From Salinisphaera sp035690525 (GTDB lineage: Bacteria > Pseudomonadota > Gammaproteobacteria > Nevskiales > Salinisphaeraceae), in the NCBI RefSeq assembly GCF_035690525.1, contig NZ_DASSKM010000143.1, positions 1 to 32,777 on the forward strand: 32,777 nt of DNA. The letters are read 5' to 3'. Shown here piece by piece: positions 12,326-21,122 of this stretch (the stretch's first letter is position 1; each line of letters begins with the position of its first letter). Made by a program: the position numbers and the translations under genes. The notes beneath the pieces were generated by a model. It made no database searches, was not told where the DNA came from, and saw only the letters and a program-made list of their open reading frames with translations.

Positions 12326-12376
12326 CGCCCCCGGCCGCCATCCGGCGCCATCGATTTCATCGGGGCCGACTTTGTC

Positions 12377-13096
12377 ATGATCGAGATTGCCGAAACCCGC
12401 GACCGCCTGATCTTCGCGCTGGACGTACCCGATACCGACGCCGCCCGCGCGCTGGTCGAGACACTCGGCGAGACCGTGACCTTCTATAAGGTCGGCCTGG
12501 AACTGGCGATGTCGCCCGGCTATTTCGAGCTAATCGACTGGCTCAAGGCGCGCGGCAAGAAGGTCTTTGTCGACGTGAAGCTGTTCGATGTGCCGGCCAC
12601 CGTGGCGGCCGCGGTCGCCCGGCTGGACGCACGGAATGTGGATTTCATCACCATCCACGGCAATCAGCGCATCATGGAAGCGGCCGGAGCGGCGCGACGA
12701 GGCGGCGCGAAGATTCTTGCGGTCACCGCGCTCACCAGCCTGGATCGCGGCGATATGACGGATCTGGGCTTTGACTGCGATATCGACGAACTGGTGCTGT
12801 CCCGCGCGCGACGCGCGTCGGCGGCCGGCTGCGACGGCGTGGTGTCTTCCGGTCTGGAACTTGAGAAACTCCGCGCCGAAGCGCCGGATACGCTGATTAC
12901 GGTCACGCCCGGCATCCGGCCGGTCGACAACGATGCCCGCCCCGACGATCAGAAGCGCGTGATGACACCAGCGCGGGCGATCGCGGCGGGCGCGGATTAT
13001 CTGGTCGTCGGACGGCCGATCCGCCAGGCGGCCGATCCGGCGGCGGCGGCTCGAGAAATCCAGGCCGAGATCGCCCGGGCCGTTGCCGAGCGGTGA
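12377..13096 (+). CDS. pyrF: Orotidine 5'-phosphate decarboxylase
   Basis: 239 residues, normal for bacterial PyrF. It decarboxylates OMP to UMP, the last step of pyrimidine synthesis. The protein opens with RLIFALDVPDTDAA, the usual first strand of the TIM barrel, and has the catalytic DxKxxD motif as D66, K68 and D71 (FVDVKLFDVP). The phosphate-binding end TPGIRP... and YLVVGRPI is intact. The ATG at 12377 is preferred over one at 12305, because the extra 24 residues have no family counterpart and would begin before the -10 box. It stands between the GNAT gene and hemE, each with its own promoter signals. Confidence 0.96.
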   Translation: MIEIAETRDRLIFALDVPDTDAARALVETLGETVTFYKVGLELAMSPGYFELIDWLKARGKKVFVDVKLFDVPATVAAAVARLDARNVDFITIHGNQRIMEAAGAARRGGAKILAVTALTSLDRGDMTDLGFDCDIDELVLSRARRASAAGCDGVVSSGLELEKLRAEAPDTLITVTPGIRPVDNDARPDDQKRVMTPARAIAAGADYLVVGRPIRQAADPAAAAREIQAEIARAVAER

Positions 13097-13132
13097 TCGA
13101 AGCGTATTTACGACGCATTTACGGCGCTTCTA

Positions 13133-13160
13133 TTGCCCGGCCGCGCCTGGCCGGTAGAAT
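13133..13160 (+). promoter_or_regulatory. Promoter for hemE
   Basis: TTGCCC (13133-13138) and TAGAAT (13155-13160) are 16 bp apart in the 96-bp gap between pyrF and hemE. The predicted start lies near 13167, about 26 nt before the hemE ATG. Confidence 0.5.
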
Positions 13161-13192
13161 CGGCATATCCATCGTCCGGCCGCCGATCGTCC

Positions 13193-14239
13193 ATGGCTCA
13201 CGACCGTCTGCTCCGCGCGCTCGCGCGCCAACCCGTCGACGTCACCCCGGTCTGGCTGATGCGCCAGGCCGGGCGTTACTTGCCGGAATACCGCAAGTTG
13301 CGCGAAAAGGCCGGTAGCTTTCTGGATCTCTGCCAGAATCCGGAATTGGCCTGTGAAGTCACGCTGCAGCCGTTGCGCCGCTTCGATCTGGACGGCGCGA
13401 TCCTGTTCTCCGATATCCTGACCATCCCCGAAGCCATGGGGCTGGGCTTGCATTTCGTCGCCGGTGAAGGCCCGCACTTCGCCCATCCGGTGCGCTCGCC
13501 GGCCGCGATCGATCGGCTCGTGGTCCCCGATATCGAGGATGAGCTGGGTTATGTGCCGGCGGCGGTCAAGCTGATCCGGCGCGAACTGGAGGGCAAGACG
13601 CCGCTGATCGGCTTCGCCGGCAGCCCGTGGACACTGGCGACCTATATGGTCGAAGGTGGCCCGTCCAAGAACTACCGGCATATCAAGGCGTTGATGTACA
13701 ACGCGCCGGACGCGCTGCATCGGCTACTCGACGTATTGGCCCGTGCCACCGCAGCCTATCTTAACGCCCAGATCGCCGCCGGCGCACAAGCGGTACAGAT
13801 CTTCGATACCTGGGGCGGCGTGCTGTCGCCGGCCAACTATCGCGCCTTTTCGCTGGCCTATATGGAAAAAATCGTGGCCGCGCTCGAGCCCGGGCCGGAC
13901 GGCGCGGTGCCCACGATCCTGTTCACCAAGGGCGGCGGACCGTGGCTGGAAGCAATCGCGGCGACCGGCGCATCGGCGATCGGGCTGGACTGGACCATCG
14001 ATATCGACGACGCGGCCGCCCGGGTCGGCGACCGGGTGGCCCTGCAGGGCAATGCCGACCCGGCGATTTTGTTCGCCGAGCCCGGGCGTATCCGGGCCGA
14101 GGTGCGCGATATCCTGGACCGTTTCGGCGACCGGCCGGGGCATGTTTTCAACCTCGGCCACGGCGTCACTCCTGAGGTCGAGCCGGATCACGTGGCCGCG
14201 CTGGTGGACGCGGTTCACGAATTGTCGACCCGCCGATGA
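13193..14239 (+). CDS. hemE: Uroporphyrinogen decarboxylase
   Basis: 348 residues, close to the usual ~354. It removes the four acetate carboxyls of uroporphyrinogen III to give coproporphyrinogen III in haem synthesis. The N-terminal signature PVWLMRQAGRYLPEYR, the FSDIL segment with the catalytic Asp, GFAGSPWTLATYMVEG with the active-site Tyr, and the C-terminal FNLGHGVTPEVEPDHV are all present. The ATG at 13193 is chosen because the 20 extra residues from 13133 overlap the promoter and match nothing. The stop overlaps the start of the next gene (ATGA, 14236-14239), so the acyltransferase is likely made by translational coupling. Confidence 0.97.
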   Translation: MAHDRLLRALARQPVDVTPVWLMRQAGRYLPEYRKLREKAGSFLDLCQNPELACEVTLQPLRRFDLDGAILFSDILTIPEAMGLGLHFVAGEGPHFAHPVRSPAAIDRLVVPDIEDELGYVPAAVKLIRRELEGKTPLIGFAGSPWTLATYMVEGGPSKNYRHIKALMYNAPDALHRLLDVLARATAAYLNAQIAAGAQAVQIFDTWGGVLSPANYRAFSLAYMEKIVAALEPGPDGAVPTILFTKGGGPWLEAIAATGASAIGLDWTIDIDDAAARVGDRVALQGNADPAILFAEPGRIRAEVRDILDRFGDRPGHVFNLGHGVTPEVEPDHVAALVDAVHELSTRR

Positions 14240-15180
14240 CCGCGCTGTCCGGGCCGCTGCGCGGCGTCACGGCCATCGGCGGCCTGATCGGTCTGACGAT
14301 TCTCTGCGGCATTCCGCTGCTGCCGGCCAGCCTCGTCAAGCTCGCGCTGCCGGCCGGCCGCGCCCGCGACCGGGCCACCGCCATGCCGCTGGCGATCGCC
14401 AAGACCTGGGCGCGATCGGCCAACGGCGTCATTTTCGGCATCAGCGGTACCCGTGTGCATTATCAGCAGCAGATGGCCGACGATCCGGACGGGCGCTACG
14501 TGCTGATCTCGAATCACCAGTGCTGGGCCGATGTCATGCTGCTGATCAAGGCGATCGATCCGCGGCTGCCCTTCCCGCGATTCTTCATCAAGGAACAGTT
14601 GCGCTGGATGCCGGTGATCGGCCTGGCCTGCTGGGCGCTGGATTTTCCTTTCATGAAGCGCCACAGCCAGGCCGCGATCGAGAATAATCCAAGCCTACGC
14701 GACGAGGACATGCACGCCGTGCGGCGCGCCTGTGAGGTCTTTCGCCGACTACCGGTCTCGCTGGTCAATTACGCCGAGGGCACGCGTTCCACGCCGGCCA
14801 AGCGCGCCGCCGCGGACTCGCCCTATCGCACGCTGTTGCCGCCCAAGGCGGGCGGTACCGCGTTCGCCGTGAACGCCATGCGCGACGTGCTCGACGGCAT
14901 TCTCGACATGACCGTGGCCTATATCGATACGCCCGAGCCGAAGTTCTGGGATTTGCTGTGCGGGCGCATCCCCGAAGTCGCGGTTCGCGTGCGTTATCTA
15001 GCGGTACCGGCCGCTCTCGCCGAAGGCGACTACGGCGCCGACCCGGAATACCGCGCCCGGTTCAAAGCTTGGCTGCGCGAGCTATGGGCGAACAAGGACG
15101 CCGAAATCGCCGCCATTCAAGACCCGCGGGATCCGCGACGCGCCTTCGACGATCTTTCGGCCGGAGCCGGCAGCGCTTGA
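14236..15180 (+). CDS. PlsC-type lysophospholipid acyltransferase (YihG-like)
   Basis: 314 residues. It has an N-terminal membrane helix (about residues 10-33), then the LPLAT catalytic motif NHQCWADVM with H94 and D99 (the HX4D pair), the FIKEQLRWMPVIG block, and the YAEGTRST glycerol-phosphate-binding motif. This arrangement and length fit the E. coli YihG/YihG-like branch, which acylates lysophosphatidic acid or other lysophospholipids at the inner membrane. It overlaps hemE by four bases and ends 7 bp before the converging MFS gene. Its position beside the lipid-modification operon may be meaningful, but the strands face each other. Confidence 0.88.
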   Translation: MTALSGPLRGVTAIGGLIGLTILCGIPLLPASLVKLALPAGRARDRATAMPLAIAKTWARSANGVIFGISGTRVHYQQQMADDPDGRYVLISNHQCWADVMLLIKAIDPRLPFPRFFIKEQLRWMPVIGLACWALDFPFMKRHSQAAIENNPSLRDEDMHAVRRACEVFRRLPVSLVNYAEGTRSTPAKRAAADSPYRTLLPPKAGGTAFAVNAMRDVLDGILDMTVAYIDTPEPKFWDLLCGRIPEVAVRVRYLAVPAALAEGDYGADPEYRARFKAWLRELWANKDAEIAAIQDPRDPRRAFDDLSAGAGSA

Positions 15181-15187
15181 GCCTCGA

Positions 15188-16513
15188 TCAGCGCCGAATA
15201 CGGCCGATGCTGCGCTGCAATACGGCGTGACGATCGCGATCCAGCGGAAAATCCCAGATCAGCACGATAACGCCGATTTTGATCGCGACCGGGAGCAGGC
15301 CGTAGAGCGCCGCGAGCGTCCATAGCGCGGTCGCGTCGCTGGGCCCGCCGGCGTTAAAGCCCGCCAGCCATAGAATCGGATAGGCGATGCCGAGCGCGAC
15401 CGCGAAGGCGAGTTTGGTCGCCATGCCCCAGAGCCCGAAATACAACCCCGCGCGGCCGTCGCCGCCGGCGGCCGTGTCCTCGTCGACCACGTCGGCCTGA
15501 ATCGAGGCGGCGATGGCCTGATCCACGCCCAGACAGGAGCCGCCGAAAATACAGATCAGCGTGTAGACAATAATGCTGTAAGTATTGTCCGACAGCGTGA
15601 TCGTAAAGATGAACATAGCGGCCACGAATGCCATCGAGGCGCACCACAGCCGGTGCTTGGACCAGTGCCGCCCGATCCAGAACCAGACCGGCAGGCCGGC
15701 GACGGCCGACAAAAAATAGATCGCCAGGAAAATCCCCGCCGTGGCCTGACTCGCACCGAGCACAGACTGCACGAAGAACAGAAACAGCGCCGCCGGCAGC
15801 CCGTTGGCCGCGCCGTTGAGCAGATAGGCGACGACCAGCCGGCGAAACGGCTTGTTGGCGGCCAGCAGACGCGCACTTTCGGCCCAGGCCACGTTCGAGG
15901 CCGCCGCGTCGGGCTCCGGCGCGCGCCAGAGAAACAAACCGACGGCGATCGGCAGCGCGAGCAACAGAAAGACCGCGATTGCCGCCAGCCCCGCCGCCGG
16001 CCCGCCGGCCAGCTTGCCTACGGCCGCCGGCAATACGATGGCGACCATCGTGCCGAGCACGAAAAACCCTTCGCGCCAGGCCGTGACGCGCGTACGTTCA
16101 TCGTAATCGGTCGACAGTTCGGCGCCCATGGTCGTATACGGCAGATAGATCAGCGTCCAGCCGAGATAAGCCGCCATACTCCAGATCAGCAGGTAGAGCG
16201 CCCCGGCGTGCGCGCCGGGCACGAACAGAAACCAGGCCGCGAGCATGAGAATCGGCGTGCCGAGCACGATATAAGGCCGGCGCCGGCCGAAACGGGCGGG
16301 CGTACGGTCGGAAAGTGTCCCGATCACCGGATCGGTAATCACGTCGAACAGGCGCGCAGCGAAGATCAGCACGCCGACGATGCCGGTGTTCAACCCCGGC
16401 ATCTGGGCGTAGAACGGCGGCAGAAACACGGTGAGCGGCAGGCCGAGCGCGGCTAGCGGTAGACCCAGCCCGCCGTAGGATGCCAGGCGCGACAGGGGAT
16501 AACGTCGGCTCAT
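15188..16513 (-). CDS. MFS transporter, GPH (sugar:cation symporter) family
   Basis: 441 residues with about twelve hydrophobic segments. The family hallmark in the first loop is clear: ARLFDVITDPVIGTLSDRTPARFGRRRPYI, typical of the melibiose/GPH carriers (COG2211). The ATG at 16513 overlaps the stop of the cfa-like gene by four bases (ATGA), so it belongs to the same minus-strand operon; the earlier in-frame start at 16597 would sit within that gene. GPH-type proteins in operons with FAD oxidoreductase, DUF1365 and Cfa genes are more likely to move a lipid-related or stress-related solute than a sugar, but the substrate is not visible from the sequence. Confidence 0.88.
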   Translation of the reverse strand: MSRRYPLSRLASYGGLGLPLAALGLPLTVFLPPFYAQMPGLNTGIVGVLIFAARLFDVITDPVIGTLSDRTPARFGRRRPYIVLGTPILMLAAWFLFVPGAHAGALYLLIWSMAAYLGWTLIYLPYTTMGAELSTDYDERTRVTAWREGFFVLGTMVAIVLPAAVGKLAGGPAAGLAAIAVFLLLALPIAVGLFLWRAPEPDAAASNVAWAESARLLAANKPFRRLVVAYLLNGAANGLPAALFLFFVQSVLGASQATAGIFLAIYFLSAVAGLPVWFWIGRHWSKHRLWCASMAFVAAMFIFTITLSDNTYSIIVYTLICIFGGSCLGVDQAIAASIQADVVDEDTAAGGDGRAGLYFGLWGMATKLAFAVALGIAYPILWLAGFNAGGPSDATALWTLAALYGLLPVAIKIGVIVLIWDFPLDRDRHAVLQRSIGRIRR

Positions 16514-17730
16514 CCGGGCCGCTGTAAACCGATCTGCATCAGGTCGATGTTGCCGGACGTGAAACCGGCCGCGCAGTAGGCCAGATAGTAGCGCCACATC
16601 CGGTAGAAGGAGTCGCCGCGTTCGGCCCGGATTTCGGCGCCGGCGGCGGCCACCGCCCGGTCCCAGCGCAGCAATGTGCGTGCGTAGTGCCGGCCGTAGA
16701 AATCACGCTCGTGCACGGCCAGCCCGGCCGCCGCCGCGTGCGCGGTGAAAACCGCCGGCGAGGCCAGCATGCCTCCGGGGAAAATATATTTCTGTATGAA
16801 GTCGACGTTGCGGCGATAGTAGGCAAACCGGGCGTCGTCGATCGTGATCGCCTGGATCGCGGCGCGCCCGCCCGGCTTGAGCGCATCGTGGATGGCTTTA
16901 AAGTAAGTTGGCCAGTAGGCCTCGCCGACCGCCTCGTACATCTCGATCGAGACCACATGGTCGTAGGTTTCGGCGATATCGCGATAATCGCGGAGCGCAA
17001 AATCGATGCGATCGGCCAGACCGCCGGCCACGGCACGCTCGCGCGCGAATCGGAGTTGTTCTTCCGATAGGGTGATGCCGGTCACGCGTACACCCCGGGT
17101 TTCGGCGGCGTGGCGCGCGAAACCGCCCCAGCCGCAACCGATTTCCAGAATATGCGCATCCGGCTCGGGCGCGAGGCGTTCGAGCAACCGATCGTATTTA
17201 CGGCGCTGGGCCTCGGCCAACGGCTCGTCGGGCCGGGCGAATACCGCCGAGGAATAGGTCCACGTCTCGTCCAGCCAGCGGGCATAGAAATCGTTGCCGA
17301 GATCGTAGTGGTAGGCGATGTTACGCTTCGCACCGGCCCGGCTGTTGGCGCGCAGCCGCCGGCCGGCGCTTGACGCCAACCTGTACAACCACTGCAGACG
17401 CGAAAAATCCGGCGCCAGCGCCGCGGCGTTCAGATGCAGCAGATAGATCAGCGCCGGCAGATCGTCGCAGTCCCACTCGCCGGCCATATAGCCCTCGGCG
17501 AAACCGACCGAGCCGGCCTTGAACAATCGCGTCACCATGCGCGGCGAATGGATCGTCAGCGTCGCCGTCGGACCGGGTTCGCTGCCCTGGAAGCGGGCAA
17601 CGCTGCGCCCGGGCAGGATAACGTCCAAACGGCCGCGGGTAAGCCGGTCGAGCCGCTTGATCACCGCTCGTTCGCGCCAACCGCTCGGCCGGCCGTAAGC
17701 CACGGTCGCGTGGTAGGAAGTCGTCGTCAT
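16510..17730 (-). CDS. cfa: Cyclopropane-fatty-acyl-phospholipid synthase family methyltransferase
   Basis: 406 residues. The SAM-binding motif HILEIGCGWGGFARHAAE, followed by ITLSEEQLRFAR and the VSIEMYEAVGEAYWPTYF block, is characteristic of the Cfa/CmaA family, which adds a methylene or methyl group to unsaturated acyl chains of phospholipids. The N-terminal third carries the lipid-binding domain (RLTRGRLDVILPG... FAEGYMAGEWDCDDL). The ATG at 17730 is preferred; an upstream in-frame start at 17790 would overlap the DUF1365 gene by 50 bases. Whether the product is a cyclopropane, a methylated or a furan fatty acid cannot be told; the operon context leaves the last two open. Confidence 0.93.
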   Translation of the reverse strand: MTTTSYHATVAYGRPSGWRERAVIKRLDRLTRGRLDVILPGRSVARFQGSEPGPTATLTIHSPRMVTRLFKAGSVGFAEGYMAGEWDCDDLPALIYLLHLNAAALAPDFSRLQWLYRLASSAGRRLRANSRAGAKRNIAYHYDLGNDFYARWLDETWTYSSAVFARPDEPLAEAQRRKYDRLLERLAPEPDAHILEIGCGWGGFARHAAETRGVRVTGITLSEEQLRFARERAVAGGLADRIDFALRDYRDIAETYDHVVSIEMYEAVGEAYWPTYFKAIHDALKPGGRAAIQAITIDDARFAYYRRNVDFIQKYIFPGGMLASPAVFTAHAAAAGLAVHERDFYGRHYARTLLRWDRAVAAAGAEIRAERGDSFYRMWRYYLAYCAAGFTSGNIDLMQIGLQRPG

Positions 17731-17740
17731 GCCGTTGTTC

Positions 17741-18514
17741 TTATGATCGATTCGGTCGCCGCGGCTCGGGCTTGGTATGGAACTTCGCACCGCGCAGCCA
17801 GATCTTGAGAGCCTGCCAATGGATCGCCGCCGTGATCTTGAGTGTCATCAGAGGTACGACACAGACCGCAATTGCGATGCTGCGCGTCGACAACCGCCGC
17901 CGCGTGCCCGACAGCGCGGTCGCGATGCGCAGCTCGTCGGCGTCGTCGTAGAGGCGAATGCCGAGCCCTACGCGCTCTGCGGGCGCCATGACATGAAAGC
18001 GATAGGTCCCACTTCGGTCGAAAAACGGCGAGACATGAAACCGTTTCGCCTTGTCGCGCGCGGCGCGCCAGTCCATGGCCCGCCCGTTGTCGTGCAGCAC
18101 ATAGATGTGATGCTCGCCAAACGTGTTGTGAACCTCGGCGACGATCGCACGCAGCGTGGTATCGGCATGCTCGGCGTAATACAGGCTGATCGGATTGAAG
18201 CCGTAACCGAGCACGCGCGGCATGGTGAACAACCGCACCCGGCCGCCCGCCAAATCGACGGCGTGCTCGGCGAGCACAGCGTCGATCCAGGCGCGTAGAT
18301 CGGATCCGTCGTGCGGCCCATGATCGGCGTCATGAAACGACAGCAGATTGAACCGGTTGCGCGAGATCAGCGGCGACGCCGCACAGGCCGCGTCGATGGC
18401 GTCGATATCGAGCAGTAGGAAGAAAGCGCGATACGTGAACCGATAACGCGGCGGGCCCGGCCGCCGGTGCATAATACGACAGCGATAAAGCGCGGCTGCG
18501 TTCAAACCAGCCAC
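17741..18514 (-). CDS. DUF1365 family protein
   Basis: 257 residues starting with GTG at 18514 (the codon is CAC on the plus strand). The GTG start is supported because the family begins right there (AALYRCRIMHRRPGPPRYRFTYRAFFLLLDID), while the next ATG would cut off the first strand. The conserved RLFTMPRVLGYGFNPISLYYAEH and AEVHNTFGEHHIYVL blocks are present. The biochemical role is unproven, but DUF1365 genes nearly always accompany a COG2907 FAD protein and a Cfa-like methyltransferase, as here, and are thought to act in fatty-acid modification. It overlaps the upstream gene by 13 bases and ends 10 bp before the cfa start. Confidence 0.93.
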   Translation of the reverse strand: MAGLNAAALYRCRIMHRRPGPPRYRFTYRAFFLLLDIDAIDAACAASPLISRNRFNLLSFHDADHGPHDGSDLRAWIDAVLAEHAVDLAGGRVRLFTMPRVLGYGFNPISLYYAEHADTTLRAIVAEVHNTFGEHHIYVLHDNGRAMDWRAARDKAKRFHVSPFFDRSGTYRFHVMAPAERVGLGIRLYDDADELRIATALSGTRRRLSTRSIAIAVCVVPLMTLKITAAIHWQALKIWLRGAKFHTKPEPRRPNRS

Positions 18515-19758
18515 GGCGCGGCGACGCCCAGCGCCTTGGCCACCCTTGTGGCCGAGGCCAGACCATCCTCATGGAATCCATAGCCGCACCAGGCGCCCGT
18601 GTGCCAGACGCCGCCGGCGCCCTGGATTTCGCCCAAACGCGTCTGGGCGGCGAGCGCGGCGCGGTCAAACACCGGATGCAAATAGCCGATCTCGGCGATC
18701 ACGCGCGCCGGATCGGGTTCGGTCAGCGGATTGAGGCTGACGAAATATTCGCGCGGGCCGGGGATCGACTGCAGCCGGTTCATCCAGTAGGTCACCGCCA
18801 CCCGCTGATCGGAGATCTCTGCGCGGTCAGCCAGATAGTTCCACGACGACCAGACGCGCCGGCGTTTCGGCATCAGGCTCGGGTCGCTGTGCAGCACCGC
18901 CCGATTCGGCTGAAACGAAAACGCGCCCAGCAGTTCGCGTTCGCGCGGATCGGCATCGACCAACAGGCGGCGCGTGGTATCGGCATGGCAGGCGAAGATG
19001 ACCTGATCGAAATGCAGCGTGCGCCCGCGCTCGGTGATCACGGTCGCGCCGTCGGCCTGACGGCGCACGCGCTGGATCGGGGTGGCGCAGCGCACGCGAT
19101 CGCCCAGCACGGCCGCCACCGCGCGCACATAGGCATGGCTGCCACCGGCCACGGTGTGCCACTGCGGGCGGTCCTTGATGTCGAGCAGGCCGTGGTTGTC
19201 GAAAAAACGAAGAAACGCGGCCAGCGGGAAACGCCGGATGCCCGCGGTCGGCGTGGACCAGATCGCGGCCGCCATCGGCAGCAGATAGCGAGCCGCGAAC
19301 GCCTCGCCGAAGCGATGCTTGTCGAGGAATTCGCCGAGCGCCAGATCGGGCACCCGGTCGGCCACCAACATACGCTTGGCGCGCCGATTGAAGCGCAGGA
19401 TATCCGCGATCATGCGCCAGTGCGCGGGATCGCCCGCCAACGCCGGCTGGGCGAACAGCTTGGCCGGACTGTCCCCGGCCCATTCGATCGCCCCGTGGCC
19501 GATCGACACCCCGAACGACATGTCGCTGGGCTGGGTGGCCACCCCGAGTTCGTCCAGAAAGCGGTTGAAATACGGATAATTGCGATCGTTGGCCACGATG
19601 AAACCGGTATCGACCGGCTGCGCGCCGTCCATGACCGTGCAGACATGGCCGCCGAGCCCGTCGGCCGCCTCGAACAGCGTGATATCGGCGGCCTCGCGCA
19701 ACAACCACGCGGCACCCAGCCCCGCTATGCCGCCGCCGATAATCGCGATTGTCTGCAT
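18502..19758 (-). CDS. FAD-dependent oxidoreductase (COG2907, amine-oxidase fold)
   Basis: 418 residues from the ATG at 19758. The protein begins directly with the Rossmann motif IAIIGGGIAGLGAAWLL, and continues FEAADGLGGHVCTV, the usual FAD/NAD(P)-binding amine-oxidase start. VDTGFIVANDRNYPYF and the C-terminal WHTGAWCGYGFHEDGL are typical of the COG2907 group. These proteins occur with DUF1365 and Cfa genes; in Rhodobacter sphaeroides the relative RSP_1091 takes part in modifying unsaturated fatty acids. Longer in-frame starts (19791, 19944) run into the divergent promoter region and have no family counterpart. It is the first gene of the four-gene minus-strand operon, transcribed away from the mdh gene. 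Confidence 0.9.
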   Translation of the reverse strand: MQTIAIIGGGIAGLGAAWLLREAADITLFEAADGLGGHVCTVMDGAQPVDTGFIVANDRNYPYFNRFLDELGVATQPSDMSFGVSIGHGAIEWAGDSPAKLFAQPALAGDPAHWRMIADILRFNRRAKRMLVADRVPDLALGEFLDKHRFGEAFAARYLLPMAAAIWSTPTAGIRRFPLAAFLRFFDNHGLLDIKDRPQWHTVAGGSHAYVRAVAAVLGDRVRCATPIQRVRRQADGATVITERGRTLHFDQVIFACHADTTRRLLVDADPRERELLGAFSFQPNRAVLHSDPSLMPKRRRVWSSWNYLADRAEISDQRVAVTYWMNRLQSIPGPREYFVSLNPLTEPDPARVIAEIGYLHPVFDRAALAAQTRLGEIQGAGGVWHTGAWCGYGFHEDGLASATRVAKALGVAAPWLV

Positions 19759-19828
19759 CCGCCCCGCTTCCGCGTATGAATTTGGGCTCATAGTGCCACG
19801 AGACGGCCGATGACCGGAGCGCGCCGCG

Positions 19829-19845
19829 CTCTTTGGACCGTTTTC
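19829..19845 (-). promoter_or_regulatory. Element shared with the sigma-factor gene, upstream of the FAD-DUF1365-cfa operon
   Basis: Read on the minus strand this is CGAAAACGGTCCAAAG. It lies about 78 nt before the FAD oxidoreductase start. A near copy, CGTAAACGGTCAAAC, lies about 85 nt before the ECF sigma gene in the same orientation. It contains an AAC core as in many ECF -35 elements, but I cannot find a matching -10 box at fixed spacing. Confidence 0.35.
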
Positions 19846-19862
19846 GGGGTTTGGGCTATCCT
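19833..19862 (+). promoter_or_regulatory. Possible promoter for mdh
   Basis: TTGGAC (19833-19838) and TATCCT (19857-19862) are 18 bp apart, about 125 bp before the mdh start. A palindrome GAGCGC-GCC-GCGCTC (19817-19831) lies directly before the -35 box and could be an operator shared with the divergent operon. Confidence 0.4.
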
Positions 19863-19985
19863 TTGTCCCATCTTCTGGACAAGGCGCGGGTCCGCTTTCA
19901 AGCGCGTCGGCCGGCCGCCACACCGGCCCCGCATCCGCCCACACGCCAGGCCGTTCAACAACCAGGTTTTTACCAAGGAGCCGCC

Positions 19986-20960
19986 ATGAAAGATGCCGTA
20001 CGCGTAGCCGTAACCGGGGGCGCCGGACAGATCAGCTATTCGCTGATCTTTCGCCTCGCCACCGGGGAGATGCTCGGGCATGACCAGCCAATCATCCTGC
20101 AGCTGCTGGAAATTCCGCCGGCCATGGATGCGCTCGAGGGCGTGATCATGGAGATCAACGACTGCGCCTTCCCGCTGATAACCGAAATCCACGGCACCGA
20201 CCAACCGGAAGAAGCGTTCAAGGACGTCGATTATGCGCTGCTGGTGGGTTCCAAGCCCCGCGGCAAGGGCATGGAACGCTCGGACCTGCTCAAGGCCAAT
20301 GGCGATATCTTTTCGGTTCAGGGCAAGGCGCTGAACGATCATGCCGCCAAGGACGTCAAGGTGTTGGTGGTCGGCAATCCGGCCAATACCAATGCGCTGA
20401 TCGCCTCGGCCAACGCCCCCGACCTGAACGATAACCAGTTCACCGCCATGATGCGGCTGGACCACAACCGCTCGCTCTCCCAACTGGCGCAGAAGACCGA
20501 CAGCCTGGTCACCGATATCGAGGGCATGATGGTCTGGGGCAACCATAGCTCGACCCAGTTCCCCGACCTGTCGCACGCCACGGTCAAAGGCAGGGCCGCG
20601 CTCGATCTGGTCGACCAGGACTGGTACGAGAACCACTTCATCCCCACCGTGCAGCAACGCGGCGCCGCCATCATTGAAGCGCGCGGCGCTTCCAGCGCGG
20701 CCTCGGCGGCCAGTGCCGCGATCGACCATATGCGCAACTGGGTAGCCGGCAGCACAGGGGCGATCGTGAGCATGGGTATCCCGGCCGACGGCAGCTACGG
20801 CATCGAACCGGGCATCATGTATTCGTTCCCGGTCATCTGCGACAACGGCGGGTTCAAGATCGTTCAGGATCTGGAGATCAGCGAATTCGCCCGCGCGCGC
20901 ATGCAGGCCACCGAGGACGAACTGCGCAGCGAGCGCGAAGCCGTGGCGCACCTGTTGTAG
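19986..20960 (+). CDS. mdh: Malate dehydrogenase (cytosolic-type, NAD-dependent)
   Basis: 324 residues with an ideal Shine-Dalgarno AAGGAG (19975-19980) five bases before the ATG. It interconverts malate and oxaloacetate in the TCA cycle. The NAD-binding start VAVTGGAGQISYSLIFRLATGEMLG, the VLVVGNPANTNALIA strand, and the RLDHNRS and WGNHSSTQFPD active-site blocks (catalytic Asp and His, substrate-binding Arg) mark the branch found in the cytosol of eukaryotes and in many proteobacteria, rather than the shorter E. coli Mdh. A small oddity is GGAGQIS where most relatives have GAAGQIG or GAAGQIA. A strong terminator follows. Confidence 0.96.
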   Translation: MKDAVRVAVTGGAGQISYSLIFRLATGEMLGHDQPIILQLLEIPPAMDALEGVIMEINDCAFPLITEIHGTDQPEEAFKDVDYALLVGSKPRGKGMERSDLLKANGDIFSVQGKALNDHAAKDVKVLVVGNPANTNALIASANAPDLNDNQFTAMMRLDHNRSLSQLAQKTDSLVTDIEGMMVWGNHSSTQFPDLSHATVKGRAALDLVDQDWYENHFIPTVQQRGAAIIEARGASSAASAASAAIDHMRNWVAGSTGAIVSMGIPADGSYGIEPGIMYSFPVICDNGGFKIVQDLEISEFARARMQATEDELRSEREAVAHLL

Positions 20961-20981
20961 GGTGCGGACAGCGCTTGCTAC

Positions 20982-21005
20982 AAGCCGGCCTCGCGCCGGC
21001 TTTTT
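20982..21005 (+). terminator. Intrinsic terminator after mdh
   Basis: AAGCCGGC (20982-20989) pairs with GCCGGCTT (20995-21002) across CTCGC, and the T-run extends to 21005. It lies 21 bp after the mdh stop. Confidence 0.9.
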
Positions 21006-21042
21006 CATGCGAATCAGCCGTTCGGGGGCGTATCCGCGCGAG

Positions 21043-21071
21043 TTGTAAGGGCCGCCGGTCGCCGATAGTCT
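21043..21071 (+). promoter_or_regulatory. Promoter for the DUF547 gene
   Basis: TTGTAA (21043-21048) and TAGTCT (21066-21071) have the ideal 17-bp spacing. The predicted transcript starts near 21078, about 45 nt before the ATG. Confidence 0.5.
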
Positions 21072-21122
21072 AGATTCGGCCGATACACGGGGGCGCGCCG
21101 TCACATCATCCGGAGTCGCGCA

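Noticed and set aside
13097..13138. Hairpin GAAGCG/CGCTTC after pyrF as a terminator
   Set aside because: The stem has six pairs, a 20-base loop and no T-run; too weak to call.
13743..14687. Plus-strand ORF spanning hemE and the acyltransferase in another frame
   Set aside because: It crosses two real genes and is Arg/Pro-rich, with no motif.
15653..16456. Plus-strand ORF opposite the MFS gene
   Set aside because: Shadow frame rich in Arg, Gln and Pro with no recognisable domain; the minus-strand transporter is clear.
18571..19779. Plus-strand 402-residue ORF opposite the FAD oxidoreductase
   Set aside because: Antisense shadow; the minus frame carries the intact Rossmann motif.
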